Made by a program: the position numbers and the translations under genes. This document shows positions 25,764-38,255 of a stretch of DNA of 64,000 nucleotides, piece by piece. The stretch covers positions 1,029,508 to 1,093,507 of the forward strand of contig NMRA01000078.1 of the NCBI GenBank assembly GCA_002633005.1, written 5' to 3'. Positions within the stretch are counted from its first letter, which is position 1; each line of letters opens with the position of its first letter. The notes beneath the pieces are model-generated. The model made no database searches and was not told where the DNA came from. It saw nothing but the letters and a program-made list of their open reading frames with translations. This stretch comes from Phoronis australis. Taxonomy: Eukaryota; Phoronida; Phoronidae.

Positions 25764-28700
25764 GTAACTATAACAGTCAGTGATGTGAAGTAACCTTTGA
25801 AGTGAGGCCAAAAAATAACAGAATTGTTTCTGGTCTGCATCCAACTCCTTTTGAAACCTTTGCCTCGCAACTCGCATCAGGGGACCCTGAGTGCGAAAGG
25901 GATTGTGCCACGCATTTCAGCTGACTAAGTGATGGTGAGGACAAAAAATAAATGAAATGTCCTTACCAATTTCAAGTGGCTTTATCTGATTGGACAAATA
26001 AAAATGAGTAACTCACAAATGTTGAAAAGGGAGACCAGAGTTATGCTGTTTTCTTTGGCCTGGGAATGTTGTGGATTTTGTAAAACTTGTCTTACTCGGA
26101 ACAGACTCAGGTAGAAGCATGTGCAAAAATAGTGCTCGGTACTAGCGGCATTTGTCTGATTTTTGGTTAGATTTCTGTGTCTGGCATTAGAGCTATGATT
26201 ACATCCGAAACGAGGATCTGACCTCTGGGCGCTGCATCTGTAAGACGTATCCATTTTGAATGTTGTCATAGTTACAAAGCCAGGTATAGAAACTCACTTG
26301 AAAAATGCAGGATGTGTACGGTGTACGAAAAATACTGCTTTTTACTTTCAATACTTTGGCAGAAACTTATGTACAAATGTCCACTGCTGACTTCAAAAGG
26401 GCTTTTCACACTACAGTTACCCTAGACTAAGTTACTTTTGAAACAAGTTGTGACTGGGTTTAGTGGTACTGTGGACACTACTTTCACTGGGACAATTTAA
26501 CATGCGTGTGACCACCTACCCCAGCTTATGGGTGTAAGGTAAATTGTTCTAAGGGTAATTTGCTTCAGTGCAAGTTGTGGTGTGGACACAAACCTGCTGA
26601 CGAGGCGAAAGAAACTACCATCTGTGCGCTTGCTCAGTTACACCCTTAGGGATGTCTATTATTTTTTGCATCAGGTTTGTCACACAGTGTAGGGTGTATA
26701 GTAGAGAAGTTTGACTGAACAGGGTCAAGTTGCAATACGACAAGGGTAACTGACATAGTTTGGAGACGACTTACATTGAAGTCATATAGTTAGCCGGAAT
26801 GATAAATATCATCCACACTGGACCGCCTTTTTATTAGAAGCAGTACACCTGGTATTGGCCAAGATGAGTGTATCGTCAGGTGTATTTATATTTTAATATG
26901 GCAAATTATTTATAAGCTGGGTATATGAAGGTGGGTGCTCAATTTACACGTTAACCTTAGTGGAAGTGTTTTTGCGGGCTTGTGATTGTTTTGGCTACAA
27001 CCAGACTGATACGAGCTTTAAAACGCACCTTCAGCCTGGGTTTAAATTGAGAAATTCAAGTCAGGGAGTGGATGAATGGAACACTTAACTTGATTCGCTG
27101 ATTGACCTTTTCGCGGATGGAAGATGATATGAAATAGCCCTGCCACAGCTGACGAAACACATTCGGTGCAATCACTAGGTGGTGGGGTGGCTGGATATCC
27201 CATAATTCTGGGCTCTATGATTTGCATGCATGCAGTTTTCACCATTCATTGATGTGACAACTCATGACGACTTCATGCACAACCGATAAAATGAACTCTT
27301 GGATAAGTGCCAATTTCTTCTCCAGTCGCAGCCAAGGTGTCAGCGTTCCTGCTAACATTTCGTAATCGTCAGAGCAATTTGTCGCGATGTTACTTTGTGG
27401 AGGTCCAAGGAGAAATGACTTCTGATCAGGTACGTGATGCAGAAAAGTGGGTAACTCAAAAGTCACCCATAGGTGGCGCTTAATGGAAACAGTAGTCTTT
27501 AATTTACCTGTGTATCCATGCATTCAGGAGTTGGGCTGGCTGAGCATGTTTAAGAATTATCAAATATTGCAGTCTGATGATAATATTTTGGTATTGCTTT
27601 GATATTTTATAGATACTTCGAGTGAGATATGTGGGTGTGCTTAATACCTGAGCTTTGCAGTGTTGTTGTTGGTATTGACCTTGGTTTGTCACATGTATGG
27701 ACTGGACAAACAAGACTTATATAAACTAGTGACCAGCATATTGCAGTAATACCGCTTTGTTATGTATTCCAAGGAAGGGGGGGTCATAGGAGAAATTATG
27801 TTAATACTCATTTAGCATGCCATTTGTGGCTAACTGAGAGTAATACTTCATAGTGGTCCGAGGCAACTAATAATATCTTGCATATTGCTTTCTCCATTCA
27901 TGGCAAAGAGTGGGTTTTACAGAACTTAACCCTCTGAAATTATCAATCCAGGACTAAGTTTTTGTACAATATTATGAGCAGGTGGAAGCCTTCGCCAAAA
28001 TAATATAAAACAGTCATAAAGTAGATTTTCTGTCTTTATACAAGCATCCATATTTGGCTTTGTGCAATTTGAGCGTAGTTGCTTATAATTTTGGGGATGG
28101 ATTAAGTCATGGGTGTTGTTCACACCTAACAGGCCTTTTGAAATTGTCCTAGGAGGTCTATGGAAGCAGTTCTTTGTGAACACTGCAACTGTCTCAGTTG
28201 GATTGTGGAAGTAAACACAGATTAACCAAGGGTTTATGGTCATGACTGATAAGATAATTGTTTTATTACTCCCCATGAATTATGAATAGCTGAGCCTGGA
28301 ATGTTTAACATTCCCTAACCTAGGCTTCCTACAGATCAGGGTGTACTACCCTTTTCCTGCATGACTCTTACTTGCATTCTCATTGACAACATCCTTTCCC
28401 ATGTGCGATGTTCTTTTGCTTATGGGCTGTGGGACTTTTCTCTTAAAGTGTTGTTCAGTTCTTGTGAACTTCATCTTTTTCTCATAAGCCATATTAAACG
28501 TAGCCGAACCGTATTCAGATACAGTCTAAGTCAATGTTCTTCGACTCAAACATTGTATGGAATATGTGATCTCTCAGATATCTCAATAGAAAAGTTAATG
28601 TTAGGATGATTTTAGAACTGTCACTGGTAGATAATTGGTGATTCGTGACGAATGACAAAGGGCACGGGGAGACTTAGAATGTAGTAGTTGATATCTGAGC

Positions 28701-28901
28701 TAAGTTCAATTTATAAACAGCTGCCATTTGATGTTGAAACAAAATTGTAATGTCTTATCCGTGCTACTAATGGCAAAGATTAATCCACAAAATGGTGTTT
28801 GTCATAGTTCAAGTTTTGGCTCGTAACTCTTGTCGTGCTCGTGTCTGCACATCTGTCAAGTGCGGTCTTCCGGAATGTTATCTAACACCCTTTAACTACA
28901 G
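25764..28901. other. Intron of the receptor-like gene
   Basis: No exon recognised in these 3.1 kb. A 116-residue minus-strand ORF at 27926-28276 has no recognisable domain. Confidence 0.45.
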
Positions 28902-28978
28902 GGGATTCAGTCAGCCCAGAATCGTGGAAGAAGTACCACAAAGTGCTATATATTTTGTTGAAAAACATCTTTCAAAGT
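28902..28978 (+). CDS. Tentative IL-17 receptor-like ectodomain exon
   Basis: Acceptor tttaactacag in phase 1 fits the phase 1 donor at 25763. The frame begins GDSVSPESWKKYHKVLYILL, which could be the strand following the W-x-P-P motif (family members have an aromatic/basic stretch there). The end is uncertain: AGT|GTGGAT (shown) and TTC|GTAGAA are both phase 0, as the next exon requires, but neither is a strong donor. The frame stays open to a TGA near 29051. Confidence 0.38.
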
Positions 28979-29197
28979 GTGGATTACGAGAAGAGCACTG
29001 ATTTCGTAGAAATTCTATTGGAGTTTTCAATAAAAGCACTGTACAGATTGTGAGAAAAGAATTTCTGATATAATGTGAATGCATATGCAAGCAATGAGGG
29101 AGAGAAATGGCTTTACCTACAGATGTCGCCACTGTGCAAAGTGGCCAAATCTATGCACAGACTGACGTTTGACTCACATTTCCTTCTTTCGTTCCAG

Positions 29198-29315
29198 ATA
29201 TTCTCCTCCAACTGTTTTCCAGTTGAAAAACAGAGCAAGCACATTCTTGACCTCACTATCTTACCGCAAGGGACGACCACACGCTACTACGCCACCGTAC
29301 CGGACAATATTGATG
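29198..29315 (+). CDS. IL-17 receptor-like, ectodomain exon
   Basis: Acceptor ctttcgttccag and donor GATG|GTAATT bound 118 nt, phase 0 in and phase 1 out. The product includes a cysteine (SSNCFPVEKQSKH) and the strand-like RYYATVPDNID. These match the end of the first fibronectin-III-like domain in IL17RD-type receptors, where a Cys is followed by a Tyr-rich strand and a short linker to the W-K-P motif. The phase 1 end joins either of the two following alternative exons and creates a Glu codon at the junction in both cases. Confidence 0.72.
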
Positions 29316-30588
29316 GTAATTATCTTTATTTCATCCCATAATGCATTCTGACCTGGGAAAAAGTAGAGACTTTTCACTCTTCCGAATCAAAAAAATATTG
29401 TTCAAAATAAGCAAAACTACATTCCTAGAACAGTAAGTTTATTCGGTACACTGACACCAGATGGATGGTTGCCAAAATTCTAAATTTCTGCGATGACAGA
29501 AAACGATGTTTGACATGGAGTTAATTGAGTTTATGAAATTGTCATATTTCAGTAATGTTTCATTGAGACCGCATTGTGATTGACAATGAAATTAGAAACA
29601 AATAGATTTTATCTTTTGACGACAGGAAGTGAGGTTCGGAAGCACGTTGAGGTTTTGTATTTTGAATTACATATAACGATTTTTGTTGGCTAGTTGTACC
29701 AAATGATGTTACGATCGTTCTTAGTTTTTTCCATGGAATGCCATTTTTACAGTGGCTAAATTGTCTCAGAATTAAAATGCGTAAAGCTGCAATGTAGTTG
29801 TGGATTTGATCCCTGATTTCATGTTGGTTTGGGCTAAAGGTTGGAATATGGGGCTCCTGATTTTTTAAAAAAGCTTGATTTGATCAGAAATAAATATTAC
29901 GTGGTGGTCGTGCAAAGATGACACGGAATTTATGGTTTCTGCCCAGAAGGTGCATTCATTATCAGGTATTATTACACAACCAACCAATGGTACATCATTT
30001 AGGCATGATATCTTGAGATAAACTTTAACATTGCCCAAGCCGGTTGTGGAATACCATTTCATTCATGCCACCCGGAGGTCAGAGGTTGCTATTCGCGACC
30101 TGACCAATGGAACGCTGTAGAAACCACTGACCCTGACTACAAAGCAAGCAGACGATCAAAGCAGGTAGATGAAAAGTGACTGAAAGAACCTTCAGTGGTT
30201 GTAAAATAAACAAAATATACGTCGATCCCTCAGGCATATCAAATCATGTGTACCTTTGTCAGTCCATATGACCCGACATCAGATTCCACATTTTGCGTTT
30301 TTGTATCGTGTAAGGTTGGCGAGATCTTGCGAGACCATGGTTAAGTGCACTGCAAGATTTCACTGGTGCTTTGCGAGCAGTAGTCTTGGATGTTTCTAGT
30401 GTGCATCAGGCATAATTTCAATGTTGAGTTGGAGAAAATGATGTGCAAAGACGGAGTTTATAACCAATATTGACGTTCCGTCACGAAAATTACTCGGTCT
30501 CGCATGATAGTAGCGTTATACAATTACAACACGCCATTGTTTAACTATGAGCCGATATTTTAATTGATTGTTTGTCGCCTGTTATCAG
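29316..30588. other. Intron of the receptor-like gene
   Basis: No other feature seen. Confidence 0.45.
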
Positions 30589-30749
30589 AGTCTCATAGTG
30601 CCAGGCTGTGGAAACCCGTCATAGTGCGCCGTGTGGCGTACGCTACAAAGGAACTCACCATCTACATCAACCCAGCCCCACCCAAATTCGGTTTCCAGTG
30701 GTATGAAATGTACCTAGTGAGACTACCTGATTACTATAAAGCTGGCCAG
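30589..30749 (+). CDS. IL-17 receptor-like, alternative ectodomain exon D1
   Basis: 161 nt between gttatcag and CAG|GTAGTT, phase 1 in and phase 0 out. It encodes L-W-K-P, R-R-V, ELTIYINPAPPKFGFQWYEM and a basic end. This is the start of the second fibronectin-III-like domain of IL17RD-type receptors: W-K-P, then strand, then x-P-A-P-x-x-F-x-F, then an aromatic strand. A homologous exon with the same entry and exit phase lies at 36472-36653. Joining both would shift the frame, because the phase 0 end meets a phase 1 start. They should therefore be alternatives. This copy lacks the cysteine found near the end of the other one. Confidence 0.82.
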
Positions 30750-33700
30750 GTAGTTGACTTCGTATGACCATGTATCTGTTTCATGAAAACTGACTTGAAA
30801 CTTTTGTCTAAAATTTCGTTTTACACTCTCACTTCTAGATATTATTTTTACGTAAATTTTAGCACCTCAAAAGTTATAGTAATATTTTGTACACATCATT
30901 TAGTTACCCAGCGACAGTGGTTATATGTTGTGAGACTTTTTACCTTGCTCAAGTCAGATTGAATTATTTTTCGTAAATACGTGCGTGAAGCAAAAGACGA
31001 AATATCTGACCCAAGTCTTAGGTCACTTCTCATGAAACAGACCCCATATCTCGTGTTTGTTGTGTGTGTGGTTTGGGGACACCTGGGCTGGCTTACATAA
31101 AACTTCCAAGATTTAGCTGTTGGATAATTTTGATTGTTGAAAGACGACAAGTGCATTCTCAACAAAGGTGATGCGACACGAGAAAACGCGATGTCAGTGT
31201 TTATATCCAGCTTATAACCTCATGCAGAAAGGCTTTTACATCCTGCAGAAGATATGACAGTCTTTCTGCTGTTGTTCACTTTGGGAGATAAGGGATTCGA
31301 TCTCATGAGCAGCTGAGAAAATTTATTAAAAGCTACAACTGACTCAGAGTTAGATAAAGTGGTTGAATTGGATACATTTGTTTGACAGCTGCCTTGCTAT
31401 TTAGGGTATTCGTTTTAGAAGATCTAACAATTAGTTTCAAAATAATCGGAGTTCATTCCTCTTGCAAAAATGTTTGAAATAAAAATGTTATTGATGAAAT
31501 TAAACCTTATCTAATCATGATCTTTTATTGCAAATTGTTAAATTAAAAAAAAATTCACCCCAGTTCTGGCACAAACGCTGATATAGTATTCAAGCTACAT
31601 TTCATCCTGTTCAGCTGGCTAAAAACTGAAAATCAAATGAGGGCCTTTGTCTCGTTATCAAGACTGAAGAACATACAAATCCAGGACAGGTCGAGAAACC
31701 CCTTGGAAAACCGTTGATTTTTATTGGAGGTGGCTAACTTCGAAATTCGAAAATGGCGTGCAGGAACTTCCATTCAAAACTAAATCAGTCATGTGAGACA
31801 ACTCTGATCAGCTTTAGTTTTGACTCTAACGTCTCTTGGTCAAAGAACTCTATGTTAAGCTCTTTCACTGACGCCACCTTTTGGCGACTCCACTACACGA
31901 CTCACTTGAATGCCAACGTCACAGTTTGTCTATTTTTAGCTGTACAAGCAGGGGCTATTTACAACATTTACGACCACCTTGTGTTGGTCTTTTGCTTGAC
32001 AGAAAATATTTTTTTGAGAATTAGTGATTTTTTTCTTGAACATGATTCAGATTTATGCCAACCAGACTTGAGTTTCAACTACCTGACAATGTACGCAAAC
32101 ATTTAGTATCATAGAATTTTCGATTTTCTGTTTGCAAATATCAACAATTTTGTAGTCTTTTTTGTTTGTGCTCTCAATTTTTTTTATTTATTTGGCACTG
32201 GAAAGTGTGCCACGCACTAGAAAGTTGACAGGGAGAGAGTTAAAGTGACCACTAAACAGGGTGACTGCAGCTTTAACCAAAGCGCTTTGGGCCACTGTTT
32301 AAAAACATTACCACACTTGTCCAATTTTGAAGTGTTGCCGAATGTGCCGACAACTCAAGTCAGGGGCAAAGAATGTGGCATTTTCAAATTCGCTTCCTTA
32401 GGATCAGCTAGTCAGTTAAGTATTGAGGCGTTTCCTTGAGTCATTGATCAGGTGTCAATGTTCTTGTTTGTCATGGAAATGGAATCCTATCACTCTGAGG
32501 ACCATTATGAGAATAAAAGGCTTAATTTGGTTTTTGTTTTTGGCCAGCATATACAAAAATGTTGATGAAACTCCAAGATGTGTGCTTTATACACTGGTCT
32601 CTAAAACGCTTTTTAGGAATTGTTTTAAACTGTTCTCCATGTCTGCATAGCAAGTAGCACCATGTAGTAATAAAAACAACAATAGTTGTAAAACGGCTTG
32701 ACATATTTCGGTGTCATTTATGTTCTACTTTTTCGTAAGGAGCTATCATCAAAAATTAGGACTTTATGATTTTGATGAAAAAATTAATTAGTTATAATTG
32801 CATAAAACTAAAACGAAATGATAATTTAGAAAACTGTAACAGTGTCTTGATATTTTACGAAATTTTGTCTAGTTGTTATTAATCCTACTGTTTTGCTATG
32901 ATGAATATATCTTTCTTTTTTTGCTAAATTTCCTTAAAAACAAGAGCCTATTAAGTGGCAGATTGGTATAATGTCAATAATCAAATTCTACGGAATTGAT
33001 GCTTTCAGAAAATAATATATATTTTATCCGAGTTAAATTCTATATTTTGGGAGATATTTAGCTAAATGCACAAACCCATCGACGTTTTTATAAGAACTCG
33101 GTGTATTTTTAAGGGTTTTACATCGAAATTGATGATTTATAAACAATGAATTTTCAAACGATAAGCCGACACCAATAACCCGTGTTGTGAACTGCTGAAC
33201 TGTTAGACTGCATGTGAAACCAATTACGTCATTGAATAATTTCAAAACCTCCGTCTGCCGTCAGGTATCAGGTAACGCAACCGAACCTGCCGTTATCAAG
33301 TAGAACTACTCGATCTAAATTGATACAGAATAGGTTGTTTTTTGGGTGGCATTCTCCTTTAATTTCCTTTTTTCTGCGTTATTGTCACGTAGCCAGTACC
33401 TGGGAGATCTCTCCAAAGCACACAGTCACTCACATGTTACTGAATTGCTAAATGCTGCATTGTGGGATGTCCATGGTCATGTGATATGCAATTGGTGGTG
33501 GTGATTGGTAATGATTGACTTGCTGCTTGTACCCGTCTCCTGACACTCTGGCTAGCAGTTTTATGTGCTTCACAGTGTATGTCTAGACCTCGTCGCAAAA
33601 CTGAAGTGAATGGTCTTTCTCTGTTTACTGCTTGGGCAGTCAACGTGCACGTGACAAGTCAATTCTCTGCCTAAGATTTTTCCGTGTTATATTTCGTATG

Positions 33701-36471
33701 AGCAGTGAAGAGCTTTCCGGCACTGATGCTGCGCTTTTTCAAAATTCACACAAGCTGTCTTTAGTCTTACATAACTATTGATTTCGGCCAATTTACCATG
33801 GTAACACTGATCTGAAGTTGTCCACACACAGTTCACAGCTGATTTTTGGGCTTGTAAAAATCTGGAGCTCATTATTTTAGGAGGTTAGGCTCAATAAGGC
33901 AGCTAGACCGTGCATGTTACTGTGTGCATTTTTGATACAGTACAGCCCCTGACTTATTAGATGTCCGGGCTGCATCCAGTCTGGTTAGTCATGACCTTAA
34001 CTGGAGACAGACCGGAGAGTGAGGTGTGAATCGACCATGACAACTGGCATGAGCGTCAGCGTGACTGTGCCTGGAGCTTACTGTGAGTTATGCGTGAACA
34101 AAGCGCGAGCCTTGAGCGGGGCAGGAGTTTCCCTGCCTGCACTGCAGCCGAGACAGTCTTAACTGCTATCCTCACTAGTTTATCTTGACAAAACACCGTA
34201 TCGTATTTCTGGTGATGTTTCTCGTCTTGACTAGGACACTATTTTAAATTAAGATTTAATTTAGCTTTGTCTCAGCACGTTACCAAGAGAGTTTATTACG
34301 ACCAAATTGTTTGCCATTGAATAGAAGAGAAATCAAGAGCCTTGAAATATGAAGTAATGCGCTTAAAACAAAAGATGCGCTTGCGACATTACAAAATCGG
34401 AATTTCTAGCTACTCAATACTTATAATTGTTTGAAAACTTGATAGTTTCAAGGTTGCTGTGCAGGGATTTTGAACTTTGAACTGTTTAAAGCGTGACAAA
34501 AAGGAAAAAGTCGATGGAAATGGTAACTAATGGCTATACACAAAAGAAGGAATGTGACAAGCAAAAAACACAGTCAAGTAGTTACAGTATTGGTAATGAG
34601 GAAAGAAAATGATTCCAAAATACTTTTCATTTCAACATGGTCATTCCTTGCGTCAGTACTTTACACTTAGCTGAACTCGCCCATCCCAGGTCGCCAAATG
34701 AAAACAGATCACCGAAATTGAGATCATAAATTGACTTATTATTGTGTTTTCTTAGAGCGATAGGTCCAAACACACGTTGATTTTAAACTTTTTCCGATTT
34801 ATTCGCTGTAGTAATTTTGACATGGACAGTGTTGGATTTTGTTGCCCGTTGTGTTTGTTACTGCGGAATGTTACAGTTGCCAGAGGCAAATAACTAATAG
34901 TCGGATACAGGAGGATAACAGCAACAGACCCCACACTCTTGGGCCAAGTTTTAGAGACAGTTAAAATTTGGGTATATGAAAAATTAGAGGAAAGCTTAAG
35001 TTTTGAGTGCAAGTTGAAAACTTAAAGCTTCTGTAGTTACACCCAATTGAACACAAAATAATATTTAATCATTTTTCATGAGAATCTAATTGACTGTAAA
35101 CGTGTAAAACTTAAAATTTGAAGTACTGTAAGTAAAGGTTTATTTTGGGGTGGTATGGTTCACAAACGGATAGAGCAGTATCGGATTCAGTTTTGCTAGT
35201 CCCCGACAGAAATTGAGGAAGAAATATGTAGCGCTTCTTTAATTAAGAGCTAAATACACGAGAAAAACAAATGGATAACTTTCTTGGTCTAAAGCATTAC
35301 AATCCTACTGTGACACTCAGATGAATAGCTTTCAAAGTCAACTGAATCATTTGTATTCCGTACACTAATTTATTTGGGAGTAAATTCCACAGCCCAACAC
35401 CTATCTAGCTCGGGCACTTCTGGCTTATGTTTTGATATGAAAATCTGGTATTTGGTAGTTCTTACATGTCAGAGCATAGCACGTGACTTCTGCGAACATT
35501 TATCCCAAATTCCGGCATCATGCATTTGACGTATCAAACAAGTGACCGCTATTAATATTTTACTGAAGAAAGGGATGGTGCTACAAATTATTAAATCGCA
35601 CTAGGGGTTGTAGGGAATGGGGATGCCAGGTGAGGTGCCGTCACCTGCAGAAGAGCGCTTATTGAAATTTTTTGTTCTCGAGTGCGGAGCAAAAATCTAC
35701 AGAGTGACAATACATGCACATGTATCAAGATGCGTAGGCTATTTTAGGGCGAATTAACTATATCCAGCTGTCACGAGTTTCACAGAGTCCTCTGTAAACA
35801 CGGCTGTGAACTCGGGGTGCGTGTGTTTGTCTTTACGAACCACGGTTTAGTCGTTGATGGGACAGGCTTTGTAATCATAAATGGGAAAACAATTGCATGT
35901 AATTGTAATGCCAGACGATCTGAAAGATTACTTTTGAGTTTGACCAACACGTGAAATTACGGAGTTTAAGTCGGAAGCCAGTGTTGAAAGATGATTACTC
36001 AGCCATAACGACGCGCAGATCTAGATGTTACATGTATTTTTATTGGTCCGGTGCACCATCACGGTTACCACATCTACCGAAGGCGTGAAAAAAGCATGAG
36101 GGAAGTGCGAGGAAAGCATGAGGGAGGCATGAGGAAGGCATTAACCGGAGGTAAGCGTGAGAAGGCCGTGACTGATTTTGCTCACGCCTGCGTTCTGGTT
36201 ACGCTCCTGTCTGAGTAGCCGTGAGGCAGACAGGGCCAAGTCTAATAATTCAGTGGCTGTACTGTAAATAAGGCACAATAATTATTACTAGCTGTCTTAG
36301 AAACAGTTTCTACCTTCTCCATTGGCAGAGTCACTGTAGAAGCACCAACATACAAACATACTACTATAGTCACCAACTCCACCTTTTGCATTATTCACAG
36401 AACGTCATCTTGTAATGGTGGCATGGTGTTCACGTGCATTCAAACATTGTAAACGGTCTTATTTTAATTAG
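30750..36471. other. Intron between alternative exons D1 and D2
   Basis: 5.7 kb without a recognised exon; I looked for an intervening exon of phase 0 to 1 and saw none. ORFs at 31753-32106 and 32245-32650 are chance-length. At 36094-36150 a purine-rich block repeats GCATGAGG; see findings. Confidence 0.5.
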
Positions 36472-36653
36472 AGAATCGTGTTCCGGCTAATGCATGGAAG
36501 CCCAGCATGGCAAGACGTGTTAATTACAAACGCCGTGAGGTGACTATCTACATTCAACCAGCTCCGAAGAGATATCAATTCAACAACTTTGAACTGATCC
36601 TGTTTAAGAAAGACATTGATATGCAGCACGGATGTTATGATTTACCGGTTTGT
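36472..36653 (+). CDS. IL-17 receptor-like, alternative ectodomain exon D2
   Basis: Acceptor ttttaattag, phase 1; the best phase 0 donor is TGT|GTAAAG, giving 182 nt. It encodes NRVPANAWKPSMARRV, EVTIYIQPAPKRYQF and ELILFKKDIDMQHG, and ends in a cysteine (LPVC). W-K-P, R-R-V, E-[LV]-T-I-Y-I-x-P-A-P are shared with D1, so the two arose by exon duplication. The D2 layout, with a Cys just before the Thr-rich next exon, is closer to the family pattern. If D2 is used, the part from 25638 to the stop adds up to about 771 codons; with D1, about 764. Confidence 0.8.
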
Positions 36654-37711
36654 GTAAAGTTGAACGAAATTTGCCAGTCAGCCAGTTGGCCACCAGTCCA
36701 TCAGTGTAGCCAGTCTGTCAGTGTGAGTTGTGAAATACCAACAATTTTGGCAAACTAATGAAACGTTTCGTTTTTGGGGGTCATTTTTGCTTAGAAGTGA
36801 TAACGTCTGCAGCCACATTCCATCCTAGACTAGTGCTATCACATGACTGCGTGGCCCGAGACTGTCTGACTGTTTGTTGGTAGGGGTATGCCATTTCATC
36901 TCATTACATTATTGCCTTTCCAATTTCTATTGCTGCTAGATTGTGTCTGATGTGATCTCTACTCTGTTCACAGCTAAGCGAGCTTATCTGCTCTATGTAT
37001 TTAATGTTTTGAGTAGACAGACGCGCAAGTCTGTGATTCGTCTATTTCTGACCCATGTGTGTGAACCCGCGCCATTCACTGGCAATGCTGAGGTAATTGT
37101 CCTTTGTATGGATAACGAAAATCGACGCGTACGCATCCTTGAGCATAGATTTCATACGAGTCCTCTAATTCAGAAAACAGAAAGTGTCTTGCTTGCCATC
37201 GTCTGCTTGGTAAGTTGGCTGTGTACTTGTATCTATGATAAACCTAGGAACCAATCTCATATTGGTTCCTAGGATAAACTGAACGTCAGACAGCTTAAAA
37301 TACTGCTCAAGATCCTATATCTTTGTCTGCTAGCGGTTCTGCTTAATATATTGCTGTCCCACAATCCTTTGTGTTTTTGACGTCTTTCGCTATCCGTAAA
37401 AAGTTCAGTGTTATAATTAGTCTTTCTGTCAACTTTATGTTCTCACCGTCACACAAGGTCGCGTTTGGAGACCGTATGAGACGCTATTACTCAGATTTTT
37501 ACTTTAATGTTAGTTGTTTATTTTTTATTTATTATTTAAGTACAGTATTTCTGGTACTAATATGAAGTTTTTCGCGATTATTCTCAATCTGATCTTCAAG
37601 TTTAAATAAATTTTAGTCCAGTGTATTATTAATATTCCGTTTTCTTTCAAACCTCTTCTTCAGCAGTGACTGCTATAGTTAGTATTGTCGTTTTAAAGTA
37701 GCGTCATCATT
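36654..37711. other. Intron
   Basis: No exon. Contains a perfect 13-bp inverted repeat (37243-37255 and 37261-37273, loop of 5) within a chance-like 109-residue ORF. Confidence 0.45.
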
Positions 37712-38026
37712 ATGTCACCAAAGGTGTTGTTGATTTTTATTTTAATTGTAATTATTGCACAGTCTTTCATGGGGAATTATTTTTTAATTCTATCCAGCGG
37801 TGCAGATGCTCGAAATGTTACAATGTGTCAAAATACGGTTTCCACAAGGAAATCCTTTGCGCAAACTTGAATGATGAATATTGTATTGATGAGCGTGCGA
37901 TCTAGGTTTAAGGCTTATCCGCTAACGGGTTTTTTGGTCTATGATGGGTTTCATTACTACCTAGGTCTGTAAACGGTTAAAAAACTTCTTGGTCAATTCC
38001 ATCACTAACCACACCTTTGGTGACAT
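37712..38026. mobile_element. Possible small MITE
   Basis: Ends are a perfect 16-bp inverted repeat: ATGTCACCAAAGGTGT at 37712-37727 and its complement at 38011-38026. Length is 315 bp with no ORF. It lies in the intron between exon D2 and the next receptor exon. Confidence 0.5.
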
Positions 38027-38192
38027 CATGTTGAATTATTTTAGTCTGAGCTTGCATTCAGTGGCTAAATCTTACTTCTGTATATTTAGTTAAGTGTAAT
38101 CCCAAGACACTTCTAGTACCCCTGCTGATAGGTGGCTCTGTGTTCTGCCGGTTGTTATAGTCCAGCAGTAATCGTGTGTGTAAACTTTGCAG

Positions 38193-38255
38193 ACGCAAAC
38201 AACGACGCTGAACTTCACCTTCAAGGGTGTGTCTCAGGGAAGGTACTTCCTACGG
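38193..38255 (+). CDS. IL-17 receptor-like, ectodomain exon
   Basis: 63 nt, phase 0 in and out, between actttgcag and CGG|GTAAGG. It encodes TQTTTLNFTFKGVSQGRYFL plus R. N-F-T is a glycosylation site. The G-x-Y-F-L-R strand matches the last strand of the second fibronectin-III-like domain (G-x-Y-x-x-x-V in relatives). It accepts either D1 or D2 in frame. Confidence 0.78.

Noticed and set aside
27926-28276. 116-residue minus-strand ORF
   Set aside because: Lies in an intron of the + strand gene and shows no domain.
31753-32106. 117-residue ORF in the D1-D2 intron
   Set aside because: No family resemblance, no matching splice signals, chance length.
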